64,000 nucleotides of DNA from Myxococcota bacterium (GCA_029251165.1 JAQXDW010000035.1:98805-162804), one strand, 5' to 3'. Numbered from the stretch's first letter, positions 37,963-46,242 are shown. The notes: a model not told the origin generated them from the letters alone. Translations and numbers: made by a program.

Positions 37963-38921
37963 GCGGCTCCCCGGCGCCTTCGGTAGGCGCGCAGTGCTGG
38001 GTACAGGCTGCGGCACAGCCGGGTCAGCTCTGCATCAACGGCCAGGGTGGACTGCCACACCTTCTCTGAGAGGTTGGCCTCCAGCAGGCCGTTGACCGTG
38101 GCGGCTTTGTCTGCGAGCGCCGCTGGACTGGGGGGGGCATCGAGGGTGCCGATGGCGGTCTGCGACCGGAGGTGATCCAGGGTGCCGGAGAGGCCGATGT
38201 TGGACGGATGAATGGTGCGGTCAGCATCGACCACGAAGCCGGTGTTGAAGAACGGCGTGGGCGCGCGGGTGAACAGGTTTCGCAGGTAGAAGTGCCGCCC
38301 GCTGCGCCAGCGTGCTGTGATGAGGTCTTGGATGGCATCAAACGAAGCCGCCAGCGCGGTGAGCTGGTGGGCTTTCCAGGGGATGTAGTAGCCGGGAAGA
38401 AGGTTGAACCGAAAGAACCCCAGCGACAGGAGGTGCCTCAGGTTGTCGGCGGCCCGACCGGCGGTGGTCGGAGGGATGGTCTGGGTAATGACCAGCCGGG
38501 TGAGGGTCCGAAGCTGCGGGCGGAGGGCCATCAGGTGGTCGTAGGCATCAGCTACGCCCGGCTGTGCGCGCCGCATCCGTCGGTGGTCTTCGGGCGAACC
38601 GTCCATGGATATGGTCAGGATTCCCTTTCTGTAACCTCGAAGATACGCGATCCAATCGGGGGTGAGGCCGAGGCCGTTGGTCGAGAGGTAGACCCGGCGG
38701 ATCTCTGGCCGGCTCCGGGCAGCCTCCATCGCGGCGCGGACGACCTCGGGAACCAGCAGGGGCTCTCCGCCGAACAGCTTGAGGTCACCGCCGCCGTACT
38801 GATCGGCGAACAGCGACACTGCGCGGCGGGCATCAGCCGGTGTCAGCGAGGGCCAGCCGTCCTTCGCCGTGGGGCAGTACGCGCAGCGGAGATCACAGGC
38901 CCGGGTGACGGTGAGGATCAC
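37959..38921 (-). CDS. Radical SAM protein directly after the precursor gene
   Basis: 320 residues from GTG 38921, 12 bases after the precursor stop. The motif is C9-x3-C13-x2-C16 (RACDLRCAYC), then LFGGEPLLVPEVV and TISMDGSPEDHRR. Unlike its neighbours it has no C-terminal cysteine cluster. By position it takes the place HxsC has in classical HXS loci, but its sequence does not read clearly as HxsC, so I leave it unnamed. Confidence 0.85.
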   Translation of the reverse strand: MILTVTRACDLRCAYCPTAKDGWPSLTPADARRAVSLFADQYGGGDLKLFGGEPLLVPEVVRAAMEAARSRPEIRRVYLSTNGLGLTPDWIAYLRGYRKGILTISMDGSPEDHRRMRRAQPGVADAYDHLMALRPQLRTLTRLVITQTIPPTTAGRAADNLRHLLSLGFFRFNLLPGYYIPWKAHQLTALAASFDAIQDLITARWRSGRHFYLRNLFTRAPTPFFNTGFVVDADRTIHPSNIGLSGTLDHLRSQTAIGTLDAPPSPAALADKAATVNGLLEANLSEKVWQSTLAVDAELTRLCRSLYPALRAYRRRRGAA

Positions 38922-38933
38922 AGGGCGGTCAGG

Positions 38934-39284
38934 TCACCACTGCCCATGAGAGCCGTGGGAGCCGTGGGAGCCGTGTGATCCGTGGGAGCCATGGGAGCCG
39001 TGTGATCCGTGGGATCCGTGTGATCCGTGGGAGCCGTGAGAGCCGTGGGAGCCGTGGGAGCCGTGAGATCCGTGAGAGCCATGAGAGCAGTGAGAGGCAT
39101 GGACCACACCTGCGGTCGCTGGGTCCGCGAGCAGGGCATCTGCCTTCAGCAAGAGCTCTCCAGAGTGATCCTTGCGGCAGGCCTGCTGACGCTCAGATGC
39201 CTGAAGATGATCGGTGGGCTTGCGGGTGAGGGTGGGCAGCTTGGGGGCAGCCTTCTCGGTCCTGGTGCTGTCGTCGTTGGACAT
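38934..39284 (-). CDS. His-Xaa-Ser repeat RiPP precursor (HxsA-like)
   Basis: 116 residues. Residues 1-60 are a charged leader-like part with one Cys (C36), ending around LLADPATAGVV. The core begins HAS-HCS and continues with 16 Ser-His-Gly tripeptides, then Gln-Trp. Read as His-Gly-Ser, this is a tandem His-Xaa-Ser array, the hallmark of HXS-system target proteins. It sits between hxsB and another radical-SAM gene, as expected for a substrate. It is much smaller than typical HxsA and has no signal peptide. Modified residues, cleavage and final product are unknown. Confidence 0.85.
   Translation of the reverse strand: MSNDDSTRTEKAAPKLPTLTRKPTDHLQASERQQACRKDHSGELLLKADALLADPATAGVVHASHCSHGSHGSHGSHGSHGSHGSHGSHGSHGSHGSHGSHGSHGSHGSHGSHGQW
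38943..39101 (-). repeat. 9-bp tandem repeat encoding (Ser-His-Gly)n
   Basis: About 17 imperfect 9-bp units. On the coding strand they vary mainly among GGCTCCCAC, GGCTCTCAC and GGATCACAC. Synonymous variation inside a strictly conserved peptide indicates selection on the protein repeat, with copy number free to change by slippage. Confidence 0.9.
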
Positions 39285-39292
39285 GACGGCTC

Positions 39293-40795
39293 CTACTCAG
39301 AGGGCGGGCGGGGGCGATCGATCACCCAGCGTCGGAACATGGCCTCGATGCGTCCGTCGGAGTCTTCGTCCAGGCGGCGAATCAGAAGCCGTGAGAGGGT
39401 CATATGTTCCCTGCACTTGGGTGTCAGGGGGCGCTGGGCGAACAGATCGCCGAAGTTCATGTAGTTGTGCAGCGGCCGGACACCGCAGTATGGGGCGTTC
39501 CAGCAGGTGCTACAGCCCGGTAGCCCGTCGGTGATGCTGGAGAGCGCCAGCGCACGAACCGTCGGGTGGTTGGCGATGTCGGCGTAGCTGCTCTTGCCGA
39601 CCTCTCCGATGGCGAAGAAGTCATCGCCCATTCCGGCGACCATCCGGCCCTCATCGGAGGGGTAGATCGTGCCGTCGTAGCTGTAGGCGAGCTGGCCGGT
39701 GCCAGATCCGATGGGAGAGCGGATGTCGACGAAGTTTGGATCATCGGGGGTGAGGATCTTCTTGAGGAGGGTCGCAGCGGTGCCCTCCATGATCTGCACG
39801 CCGCTGAGGTTCAGCTCGATGATGTAGTCGAGGACCTGCTCGTAGAACGCCAGGAATTCGTCGGCAGTGTAGCCGATCATCTTCCAGGTCTTTGTGGCGA
39901 AGCCGAACGGGTTGAGCGCCCGGATGTGGATGTTTCGGATGCCAAGCTCGATGTAGAGATCGACCAGGGCCTTCCAGTCTGCGAAGCTCTTGCGGGTCGT
40001 CGTCATCAGGGCGTCGACATGGTACAGCTCGGGATCGAGGCCGTTCTCCACATAGCGACGGTTGAAATACTTGATCCACTTTAGGACCGAGCTGTAGGCG
40101 CCGGCCTTGCTGCCCGGCCCGCCCCAGGAGCGGTTCCAGTCGTGGACCGCCTGGGTGCCGTCGAGGCTGGTGCAGACCCAGATGTTGTTCGCGATGAGGT
40201 ACTCGGCGATCTCCTCCGTCATGTACGTCATGTTGGTGACGACGGAGTGGTCGAGGCTCTTGCCCTCGTAGCGGTTCTTCTCTCGGCTGTACTCGACCAC
40301 GAACTTCAGCGCCGGCATGTTCACCGTGGGCTCGCCGCCGGTGTACTCGAAGTTGAGGTATGGGCTGGTGCTCTGCATCGCGAGGTCGACGACGCCCTTG
40401 GCGGTCTCGATGGACATGTCGGTGTCGACGCGGTCCATGTCGGTGCGCGAGGCGTGGCAGTACTTGCAGCTCTGGTTGCAGCGCAGGGTGGTGATGACGA
40501 CGTGGAGGTGTGGCCCCTGGCCCAGGAACCGCTTCTTGCGGCGGACACGGGTAGCGATGGCCTCGGCATCGAGGTCTTCGCGGATGAAGCCCTTCTCCTG
40601 GAGCGCGCCGAACAGCGGATCATCCGCCTTGATCTCTCCAGCGACGAACCGGCGGAAGTCAGAATCAGCGAGCACCTGCCACTCACCGGCATCGTTGGTC
40701 AGGACCATCCGGCCCTCAGAGAGCCGGTCGAACCGGAAGTAGCCCAGGGCATCGGCGCGGGTGGGCATCGCGGGGAGCGTGATGGTGCGACTCAC
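39293..40795 (-). CDS. hxsB: HXS-system radical SAM maturase HxsB
   Basis: 500 residues from GTG 40795, which overlaps the upstream stop (GTGA). The N-terminus has the HxsB-type opening (ALGYFRFDRLSEGRMVLTND, then VLADSDFRRFVAGE). The radical-SAM motif is C106-x3-C110-x2-C113 (LRCNQSCKYC), then FEYTGGEPTVN. A SPASM region lies at the end (GCSTCWNAPYCGVRP, then C in LTPKCREHM). HxsB is defined from HXS loci as the maturase acting on His-Xaa-Ser repeat proteins. Here the repeat precursor is immediately downstream (8-bp gap) and HxsD-like genes are upstream, so the assignment rests on both sequence and context. Confidence 0.9.
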   Translation of the reverse strand: MSRTITLPAMPTRADALGYFRFDRLSEGRMVLTNDAGEWQVLADSDFRRFVAGEIKADDPLFGALQEKGFIREDLDAEAIATRVRRKKRFLGQGPHLHVVITTLRCNQSCKYCHASRTDMDRVDTDMSIETAKGVVDLAMQSTSPYLNFEYTGGEPTVNMPALKFVVEYSREKNRYEGKSLDHSVVTNMTYMTEEIAEYLIANNIWVCTSLDGTQAVHDWNRSWGGPGSKAGAYSSVLKWIKYFNRRYVENGLDPELYHVDALMTTTRKSFADWKALVDLYIELGIRNIHIRALNPFGFATKTWKMIGYTADEFLAFYEQVLDYIIELNLSGVQIMEGTAATLLKKILTPDDPNFVDIRSPIGSGTGQLAYSYDGTIYPSDEGRMVAGMGDDFFAIGEVGKSSYADIANHPTVRALALSSITDGLPGCSTCWNAPYCGVRPLHNYMNFGDLFAQRPLTPKCREHMTLSRLLIRRLDEDSDGRIEAMFRRWVIDRPRPPSE

Positions 40796-41034
40796 AGGGA
40801 GCCTCCGACGGCTTCTCGGTGGCGGCGCACGGTCTCGAACAATGCGTGGTTGCAGAAGGCGTCGACCAGCTCTTGGGCGGGGATGTCGGGGTGAGGCTGG
40901 GCGAGGTCGACCACGATCTCGGACTCTCCGGGTGTCACGGTGATCTGCGCGAGCCCGGCGTAGGCCGCCGCAGCCGACTCGATCCCGTCGATCCGGTACA
41001 GGGAGCGCGAGAAGGTGAGGGTCTGATCAGCCAC
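40792..41034 (-). CDS. Small HxsD-like protein
   Basis: 80 residues from GTG 41034. It overlaps the gene before it by eight bases and hxsB by four. The pattern SLYRIDGIESAAAAYAGLA, then IVVDL and ELVDAFCNHALFETV, parallels the HxsD-like protein just upstream (TLYPLDAIYGASY, then GEFANELLNQVL). It is likely a second HxsD-family member, perhaps a peptide-binding partner of HxsB, by analogy with PqqD-type chaperones. Confidence 0.65.
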   Translation of the reverse strand: MADQTLTFSRSLYRIDGIESAAAAYAGLAQITVTPGESEIVVDLAQPHPDIPAQELVDAFCNHALFETVRRHREAVGGSL

Positions 41035-41470
41035 TTCCCTCTTCCTCCCAGGGGACGGCGATCTCGAGATCGTCTTCCTCAAGTTCCTCGGCGTCGAGCT
41101 CGGCGAGCAGGTCATCGATGCTCGCCTGTACGGGGGTGGAGAAGAAAGCCCGCGCCATGTAGTACTCGCGGATCTTGGCGGTGGACTCGCTGACCTGATG
41201 GCGGAGGACCTGGTTGAGCAGCTCGTTGGCGAACTCACCCGCCAGGGCATCCAGGGCTGCCTCGTCAGCGGGCTCGCGGGTCTTGAGGCGGACTCCGACC
41301 TGCTTGTCTGCCGGACGGCTGAGGAAGACGTAGCAGCGATCGACGAACAAGTAGGACGCCCCGTAGATTGCATCCAGGGGGTAGAGGGTCTCATCGACGG
41401 TGAAGCTGACCTGGCGGTCGTCTACCGCGTAGGTCAGCTCGACCACCTCCTCGCTTCCAGCCTCGCTCAT
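41027..41470 (-). CDS. hxsD: HXS-system protein HxsD
   Basis: 147 residues. The core TLYPLDAIYGASYLFVDRCY, VGVRLKT and LAGEFANELLNQVLRHQVSE is the HxsD family pattern. The last 40 residues are acidic (ELDAEELEEDDLEI) and probably disordered. HxsD is a small accessory protein of unknown function found with HxsB/HxsC. First gene of the maturation operon; a duplicated 23-bp element lies just upstream. Confidence 0.8.
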   Translation of the reverse strand: MSEAGSEEVVELTYAVDDRQVSFTVDETLYPLDAIYGASYLFVDRCYVFLSRPADKQVGVRLKTREPADEAALDALAGEFANELLNQVLRHQVSESTAKIREYYMARAFFSTPVQASIDDLLAELDAEELEEDDLEIAVPWEEEGSG

Positions 41471-41481
41471 TGCCGTGCTTC

Positions 41482-41527
41482 CTTACGTTCTTGTGGAGAA
41501 GGGTCTTACGTTCTTGTGGAGAAGGGT
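41482..41527. repeat. Perfect 23-bp tandem duplication upstream of hxsD
   Basis: Two identical adjacent copies (41482-41504 and 41505-41527) fill most of the 64-bp gap between the Tat-signal gene and hxsD. They are in the untranslated leader or promoter of hxsD. They could be paired operator sites or a recent duplication. Confidence 0.85.
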
Positions 41528-41534
41528 CTGTATC

Positions 41535-42032
41535 TCAGACCAGGGACTCAGGACCGTATCGTGCGACACGCTCCTCATGCGACTGCAGCAGGGCCAGCTC
41601 GGAGAGGTCGACGCCGGAGGCGAGCTCGTTGCGTCGGATCCGGCTGGCGAGAGAGCGCAGCGAGCGCCCCAGGCTCTCCTCGGTGGGCTGGTCACCCTGT
41701 CCGCCGTCCATCACGACCATGTCCAGCAGCGCGGTGTGCGCCACGCCCCGGGGAGCCTCGCTCCAGGCGCAGAGGTGGACCCGGGTCTGACGACCGTCGC
41801 GGTGGCGGAGGGTGAGGATGGACGCACCCGCCGCAACCGGAGAGAGTCCGGCCAGCGACCAGCCGCCGCCGATGCTGGCGCCGGCAGAGAGCGGTGCCAC
41901 CAGCCACCACGGCGCGGCATCGTCCTCACCGCGCGCGAACGCTGCGATGGAGCGGTGCTGGCTGGCTGCTGTGAGCGCGAGGGCGGCTGCGCCGAGGCTG
42001 GCGCCCTTGAGGAGGTCTCGTCGGGTATTCAT
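41535..42032 (-). CDS. Tat-signal protein upstream of the HXS genes
   Basis: 165 residues. The twin-arginine signal is MNTRRDLLKGASLGAAALAL, so the folded protein is exported. The mature part has no recognised domain; HLCAWSEAPRGVAHTALLDM and a C-terminal helix stand out. Start and upstream stop overlap by one base (TGATG). The same strand and close spacing to hxsD suggest a shared operon; its role there is unknown. Confidence 0.7.
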   Translation of the reverse strand: MNTRRDLLKGASLGAAALALTAASQHRSIAAFARGEDDAAPWWLVAPLSAGASIGGGWSLAGLSPVAAGASILTLRHRDGRQTRVHLCAWSEAPRGVAHTALLDMVVMDGGQGDQPTEESLGRSLRSLASRIRRNELASGVDLSELALLQSHEERVARYGPESLV

Positions 42033-44053
42033 CACCAGACTCCGTTGGTAACTTCCAGCTCGTAGCCCTGGCATGAGCTGACGGTGCTGCTCGTGCGGAC
42101 GATCTGGATGTAGTAGTCCGAGCTGTTGTCTTCGCAGTCGTTGTAGCTGCTGGAGCTGTTGCCGCAGGAGCGGGCATCGGAGGGGATGGTGTGGCTGCCA
42201 TCTCCGATGTCTTCCTGGGCGTGCTCGTACTCGGTGACACCGGAAGAGCACTCCAGGGCCGAGGTGTCGTAGCTGTCGCGGTAGACGTACATCTCATACG
42301 CCGAGGTGCCGTCGAGCATCTGAACCTGGAACCGGTAGTAGTCCAGACCGTCGGTGCGATCCTCGCTGACATCATCAGACCCGGAGATCTTGTACCAGTC
42401 TGTGGTGTCGTCGCTGAGGATGTTGGCCTCGATGGTGATCGTGGTCGAGGCGTCGTCGGGGATGGCGGACCACAGGTCGATGGCGTCTGCGCCGGCATCA
42501 CCGGTTCCGACGCTGTCTTCGTTCTCATCGCCCGGATCGCAGACCTCGGTGGTGACCGAGGCGGAGTTGCTGGAGAGGTTCCCGGCATCGTCCTCGCAGG
42601 TGGCGTAGCACTCGGTGGTGTTCCCTGCGACCAGCGCGGTGGTGTAGGAGAACTCGCCGCTGCTGTCGCAGGTTCCGGAGTCGGACCAGGAGCCGTCATC
42701 GTCTGCGCAGTAGAAGGCCAGGCTGCATGCTGCCTCGCAGGTGCCCGTGAGGGTGACCTCCTCGTCGTTGCGGTAGGCGGTGGGGGTGTCAAAGTTCGGG
42801 GCGGTGGGGGCCTCGGTGTCGTCGATGGTGACGTAGTCCGAGCCGCGGCTGCCGTAGTCTTCGCCGTCGTAGGGGGTGACCTCGCACTCCCAGGTCTCGC
42901 CGTGGGCGGTGACGGTGGAGGAGACCACGTTGCTGGTCTCGGTGGTGGCAGAGCCATCTCGGGTCCACTCGTAGAGGAACGAGATCGGATCGTTGTCTGC
43001 GTCAGAGGATGCCGCCACGCAGTAGAGGCTGTCTCCGGGCTGGGGGTACTCCGGGTCGATGTAGACCGTCGGGGTCTCCGGCAGCGAGTTGACGATGATC
43101 AGGTCGGCGCTCTTGGTCTCGCCCTCGCCGAACTCCGAGTTGTATGGTGTCACCTCGACCTGGACGGTCTGACCTTTGCTGGTGTAGCCGGGATCGAGGG
43201 TCTCGCTGGAGGAGACCATGTTGAGCTTGCCGAAGTCATCAGAGACGTACCAGCGGTAGTTGTAAGTCTCGTCGAGGTTGCCCGGATCTGCGGGGTCGAT
43301 CCAGCCGGTGACCACTGCGGAGAGGGTCTCGGTGGTGTCGGCGGGGTTGGGTGCGATGGTGACGGCGTTGATGCTCGGCGGTCCAGGCTCCAGGATCTCC
43401 ATGGTCAGGGTGTCCTGGGCGGTTCGGCCGTAGGAGTCCTCGACGGTCATGATGATGAGGTGATCGCCCGAGGAGAGGTAGCCCTGGCCGGAGTATTGAC
43501 CAGCGGAGGTTGCATAGCCGCTGGAGACGTCCCCATCGATGGAGGAATTGACGGTGACGATGAGGTTCTCGGAGGTCTCTTCGGTGTCGTCGACGATGGC
43601 CTGGAAGACGATCCCTGCCCCGGCAACATCGGTGGAGCCATCCGCAGGTGCGGTGGCCTCGATCGTCGGGGGGGTGTTCTCGATGATGCTGACGCCGACG
43701 GAGGCTGTGGCGGAGGCCAGTCGGGGGTCCGTGACGGTGACGGTGACGGTGTGCTCGCCCACGGTGTCGTAGGCCCAGGAGCAGGTCGCGTAGCCATCCT
43801 CAGGGACCACATCAGAGAGACAGATGGTCTCGTTTCCGCTCACCCACTGGTGGGTCAGGTCGGTCAGGTCCGTTCCGTCATAGGTCTGGATCTTTGCCTT
43901 GAACAGGATGGCCTGACCCGTGTAGAAAGACGTGCCTTCCGAGGGCTCCTGGACGGTGACCGCTGGCGGCTCCTGGAGCACATTGATGGTCTTGTCCTGG
44001 CAGCCGAGGGCCAGCAGCCCTGCGCCGAGCAGGAGTCGAGAAGAAGTACGCAC
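42032..44053 (-). CDS. Lipoprotein with PKD/Ig-like domains
   Basis: 673 residues from GTG 44053 (GGAGG upstream). Lipobox in LLALGC. Residues 30-400 are four or five beta-sandwich units of PKD/Ig type (repeated NTPPTIEATAP, VGEHTVTVTVTD). A cysteine-rich segment follows (about 430-510), and then a C-terminal domain resembling pre-peptidase C-terminal folds (TDWYKISG, DYYRFQVQ). It is expected on the outer membrane surface. Its gene precedes and overlaps the Tat-signal gene. Confidence 0.8.
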   Translation of the reverse strand: MRTSSRLLLGAGLLALGCQDKTINVLQEPPAVTVQEPSEGTSFYTGQAILFKAKIQTYDGTDLTDLTHQWVSGNETICLSDVVPEDGYATCSWAYDTVGEHTVTVTVTDPRLASATASVGVSIIENTPPTIEATAPADGSTDVAGAGIVFQAIVDDTEETSENLIVTVNSSIDGDVSSGYATSAGQYSGQGYLSSGDHLIIMTVEDSYGRTAQDTLTMEILEPGPPSINAVTIAPNPADTTETLSAVVTGWIDPADPGNLDETYNYRWYVSDDFGKLNMVSSSETLDPGYTSKGQTVQVEVTPYNSEFGEGETKSADLIIVNSLPETPTVYIDPEYPQPGDSLYCVAASSDADNDPISFLYEWTRDGSATTETSNVVSSTVTAHGETWECEVTPYDGEDYGSRGSDYVTIDDTEAPTAPNFDTPTAYRNDEEVTLTGTCEAACSLAFYCADDDGSWSDSGTCDSSGEFSYTTALVAGNTTECYATCEDDAGNLSSNSASVTTEVCDPGDENEDSVGTGDAGADAIDLWSAIPDDASTTITIEANILSDDTTDWYKISGSDDVSEDRTDGLDYYRFQVQMLDGTSAYEMYVYRDSYDTSALECSSGVTEYEHAQEDIGDGSHTIPSDARSCGNSSSSYNDCEDNSSDYYIQIVRTSSTVSSCQGYELEVTNGVW

Positions 44054-44156
44054 TGAGCCTCCATCGGCTGGGCGATGCTGCTCACTTTAGCAGGATTCCC
44101 GGGGAGTTGACACCTTCTCAGCACACAGGAGTCTTACAGTCTTCGGGTATGGTGTT

Positions 44157-45071
44157 GTGGTGCCTCATCGGATGTTCGCGCTACGCCTGACCCGGAGTCC
44201 CTACAAGCTCCAGGCCCGCCAATATCGGCGGAAGTTTCAGGGTGCTGGTCTCGTTGAGCACCAGATCGCCCTGCCGAGCGCCTCGGTGCGCTGCTGGATC
44301 GGCGGCGAGGGGCCTCCGCTCCTGCTCCTCCAGGGCTTCGGTGCCAACGCCACCTGGCAGTGGTACGGGCAGGTCGGTCACTTCGCCTCCAGCCGGCGGC
44401 TCCTGGTACCGGATCTGCTGCACTTCGGCGGCAGCGTCCCCCGGAAGCCGGACTGCACCCTGGAGGCGCAGGTCAGCATGATCCGCGAGCTGCTCGATCA
44501 CAACGGAATCACACGCTGTGATGTGGCTGGGGTCTCGTACGGTGGGTTCGTCGCGCTGGGGCTGGCCCATGAGCACCCCGAGCGCGTCCGGCGGGTGGTC
44601 TTCGTGGACAGCCCGGGGCTCGGGTACACCGAGGACGACTACCAGTCGATGATCTCGAAATTTGGGGTGGGACACATCGGCGATCTGCTGCTTCCACAGA
44701 GCCCGGATGGCCTCAAGCGGCTGCTCCAGATCGCCTGGCACCGCCCGCCATGGGCACCCTCCTTCGCGCTGCCGGATGTCCACCGCAACCTGTTCGCCGA
44801 TCGGATCGCTGAGAAGCGGGCGCTGCTGGACAACCTCCTGAGTCAGCTGCGAGGGCCGGAGCAGGTGCCGTCGCTGCCGCACCGCACGATGGTGGTCTGG
44901 GGAAAGCACGATCCCCTGTTCCCGGTGGCCCTGGGGGACCGAATGGCGACCATGCTGGGCCGACGAGCAGAGCTTGTGGTTCTGGATAAGTCAGCCCATA
45001 CACCAAACATGGAAGAAGTTGGTCGATTCAATCGGCTGGTTGAGGGGTTCATCCAGCGACAAGGAGATTAG
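44157..45071 (+). CDS. Alpha/beta hydrolase
   Basis: 304 residues; the start could be GTG 44157, GTG 44160 or ATG 44172. The nucleophile is in GVSYGGF, the oxyanion segment is LLLQGFGAN, the acid is in VWGKHDPLFP, and the His in KSAHTPNMEE. It is a general esterase or C-C hydrolase type. It starts a tight four-gene plus-strand run with two 2OG-oxygenase-like genes and an aldehyde dehydrogenase. Confidence 0.88.
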   Translation: MVPHRMFALRLTRSPYKLQARQYRRKFQGAGLVEHQIALPSASVRCWIGGEGPPLLLLQGFGANATWQWYGQVGHFASSRRLLVPDLLHFGGSVPRKPDCTLEAQVSMIRELLDHNGITRCDVAGVSYGGFVALGLAHEHPERVRRVVFVDSPGLGYTEDDYQSMISKFGVGHIGDLLLPQSPDGLKRLLQIAWHRPPWAPSFALPDVHRNLFADRIAEKRALLDNLLSQLRGPEQVPSLPHRTMVVWGKHDPLFPVALGDRMATMLGRRAELVVLDKSAHTPNMEEVGRFNRLVEGFIQRQGD

Positions 45072-45079
45072 GAGAACGC

Positions 45080-45610
45080 GTGCGCGCTGCTCGCCTCGAC
45101 CCCCGGCTCATGCTCGCACCCCCTCCGCTGACGGAGGGGGTGATGGTCCTGCCGTCGCTGCTGGCAGAGGGCGCGGCAGCGGTGATCGCGCAGGCGGTCC
45201 GAGGGCTGCCGATGGGGGCGGTCTGGGAGCCCGACACCGGGCTGTTCTGGCGGTGCGAGGCGCACGTCCCGCCGGTGCTCGATCCGCAGCTCCCCGAGGG
45301 CTTCTTCTGGGCGAGCCGGCTGATGGACATCGAGCTGCCCCGGCTTCTGGCGCGCATGGGTCTTCGGGTCCGCGCCACGCGGCCGGGCGTCATCGATGCG
45401 ATCGCGCTGCGCAAGGGATCCTGGCTCCGCATGCAGCCCAGCGAGTGGGTGGCCTTGATCGGGCTGACGGGATCCCCCTGGCCGCAGGAGTGGGGTGGTC
45501 AGCTCTCTGCAGGACTCACCCTGATTCCACCCGGCGCGGTGGTGGAGGTGGGGGTGCTGACGAAGCACGTCGAGTCTCTCGCGCTGCGCTGTCGGCTGGA
45601 GGAGATGTGA
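45080..45610 (+). CDS. Degenerate 2OG-Fe(II) oxygenase-like protein
   Basis: 176 residues from GTG 45080 with AGGAGA upstream. The C-terminal part (ALIGLTGSPWPQEWGGQLSAGLTLIPPGA) fits the double-stranded beta-helix core of 2OG oxygenases (PW-x-WGG-x-L), but the HxD metal motif expected before it is replaced by RMQPS. It is probably catalytically inactive. Its stop overlaps the start of the next gene (GTGA), whose product keeps HxD, so a pseudoenzyme/enzyme pair is possible. Confidence 0.5.
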   Translation: MRAARLDPRLMLAPPPLTEGVMVLPSLLAEGAAAVIAQAVRGLPMGAVWEPDTGLFWRCEAHVPPVLDPQLPEGFFWASRLMDIELPRLLARMGLRVRATRPGVIDAIALRKGSWLRMQPSEWVALIGLTGSPWPQEWGGQLSAGLTLIPPGAVVEVGVLTKHVESLALRCRLEEM

Positions 45611-46242
45611 CCGCACTCCACCCCCGGCTCCAGGACCCTGCAGTCCTTCACGCGCTCGCGGAGACCTGGCAGCGCACCGGCTCGCTGCGGCTCACCCCGC
45701 TGATGACGGAGGCGGCCGCACGCAAGGTCCATGCTGCGCTGCTGGAGAGCCCGTTTGGGCTGCTCTCTCCTGAGCCGGGTCAGTTTCGATACCAGTTCTG
45801 GGGTCTGTCATTTACCCCAGAGGACGTTGTTAATTCGGAGCTTTCTTCGTTCGGTTCTTGGCTGTTTGGCGATGTGGTACGACTGTGCGCGACGATCACC
45901 GGCCAGCCCCTGACGCCGACCCCAGACCGCAAGCTCCTCTCGGCGCTGTACTGCCGTGGCTGCTACCTCGACGCCCACAATGACGCCGATGGTCAGCGCC
46001 GGGTCGCCTATGTCGTCGGGCTCACGCCAGACCGCTGGCCGGCGGAGGAGGGCGGGCACCTGGAGTTCCTCAGCGTCAAGCAGGGCGCGGTGGTGGTCAC
46101 CGAGCGACGGCCGCCGGGCTGGAACAGCCTGGACCTGTTCGATGTCTTCGACCGCCACCCCCTCCACCGGGTCCAGCCCTTGCTCAACGATCACCCCAGG
46201 CGGGTCTTTTCCGGCTGGTTTTATGGAGAAGACCATGGATAA
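45607..46242 (+). CDS. 2OG-Fe(II) oxygenase family protein
   Basis: 211 residues from GTG 45607. The metal motif HND appears in YLDAHNDADGQRR, followed by RWPAEEGGHLEFL and the distal His/Arg region (HPLHRVQPLL, RRVFSGWFY), as in prolyl-4-hydroxylase-like enzymes. It likely hydroxylates a protein or small molecule with O2 and 2-oxoglutarate. It overlaps the aldehyde dehydrogenase gene by eight bases. Confidence 0.75.
   Translation: MTALHPRLQDPAVLHALAETWQRTGSLRLTPLMTEAAARKVHAALLESPFGLLSPEPGQFRYQFWGLSFTPEDVVNSELSSFGSWLFGDVVRLCATITGQPLTPTPDRKLLSALYCRGCYLDAHNDADGQRRVAYVVGLTPDRWPAEEGGHLEFLSVKQGAVVVTERRPPGWNSLDLFDVFDRHPLHRVQPLLNDHPRRVFSGWFYGEDHG

Noticed and set aside
36040..37986. Plus-strand open frame of 648 codons
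   Set aside because: It is the shadow of two radical-SAM genes with intact motifs on the minus strand.
38943..39101. Possible CRISPR-like array
   Set aside because: The units are contiguous 9-mers without spacers and are in frame with a protein.
38918..39464. Other repeat-bearing frames through the SHG array (Ala-Pro-Thr, Ala-Val-Gly types)
   Set aside because: They arise from the 9-bp unit read in other frames; only the SHG frame has a start, leader, fitting spacing to neighbours and a family match.
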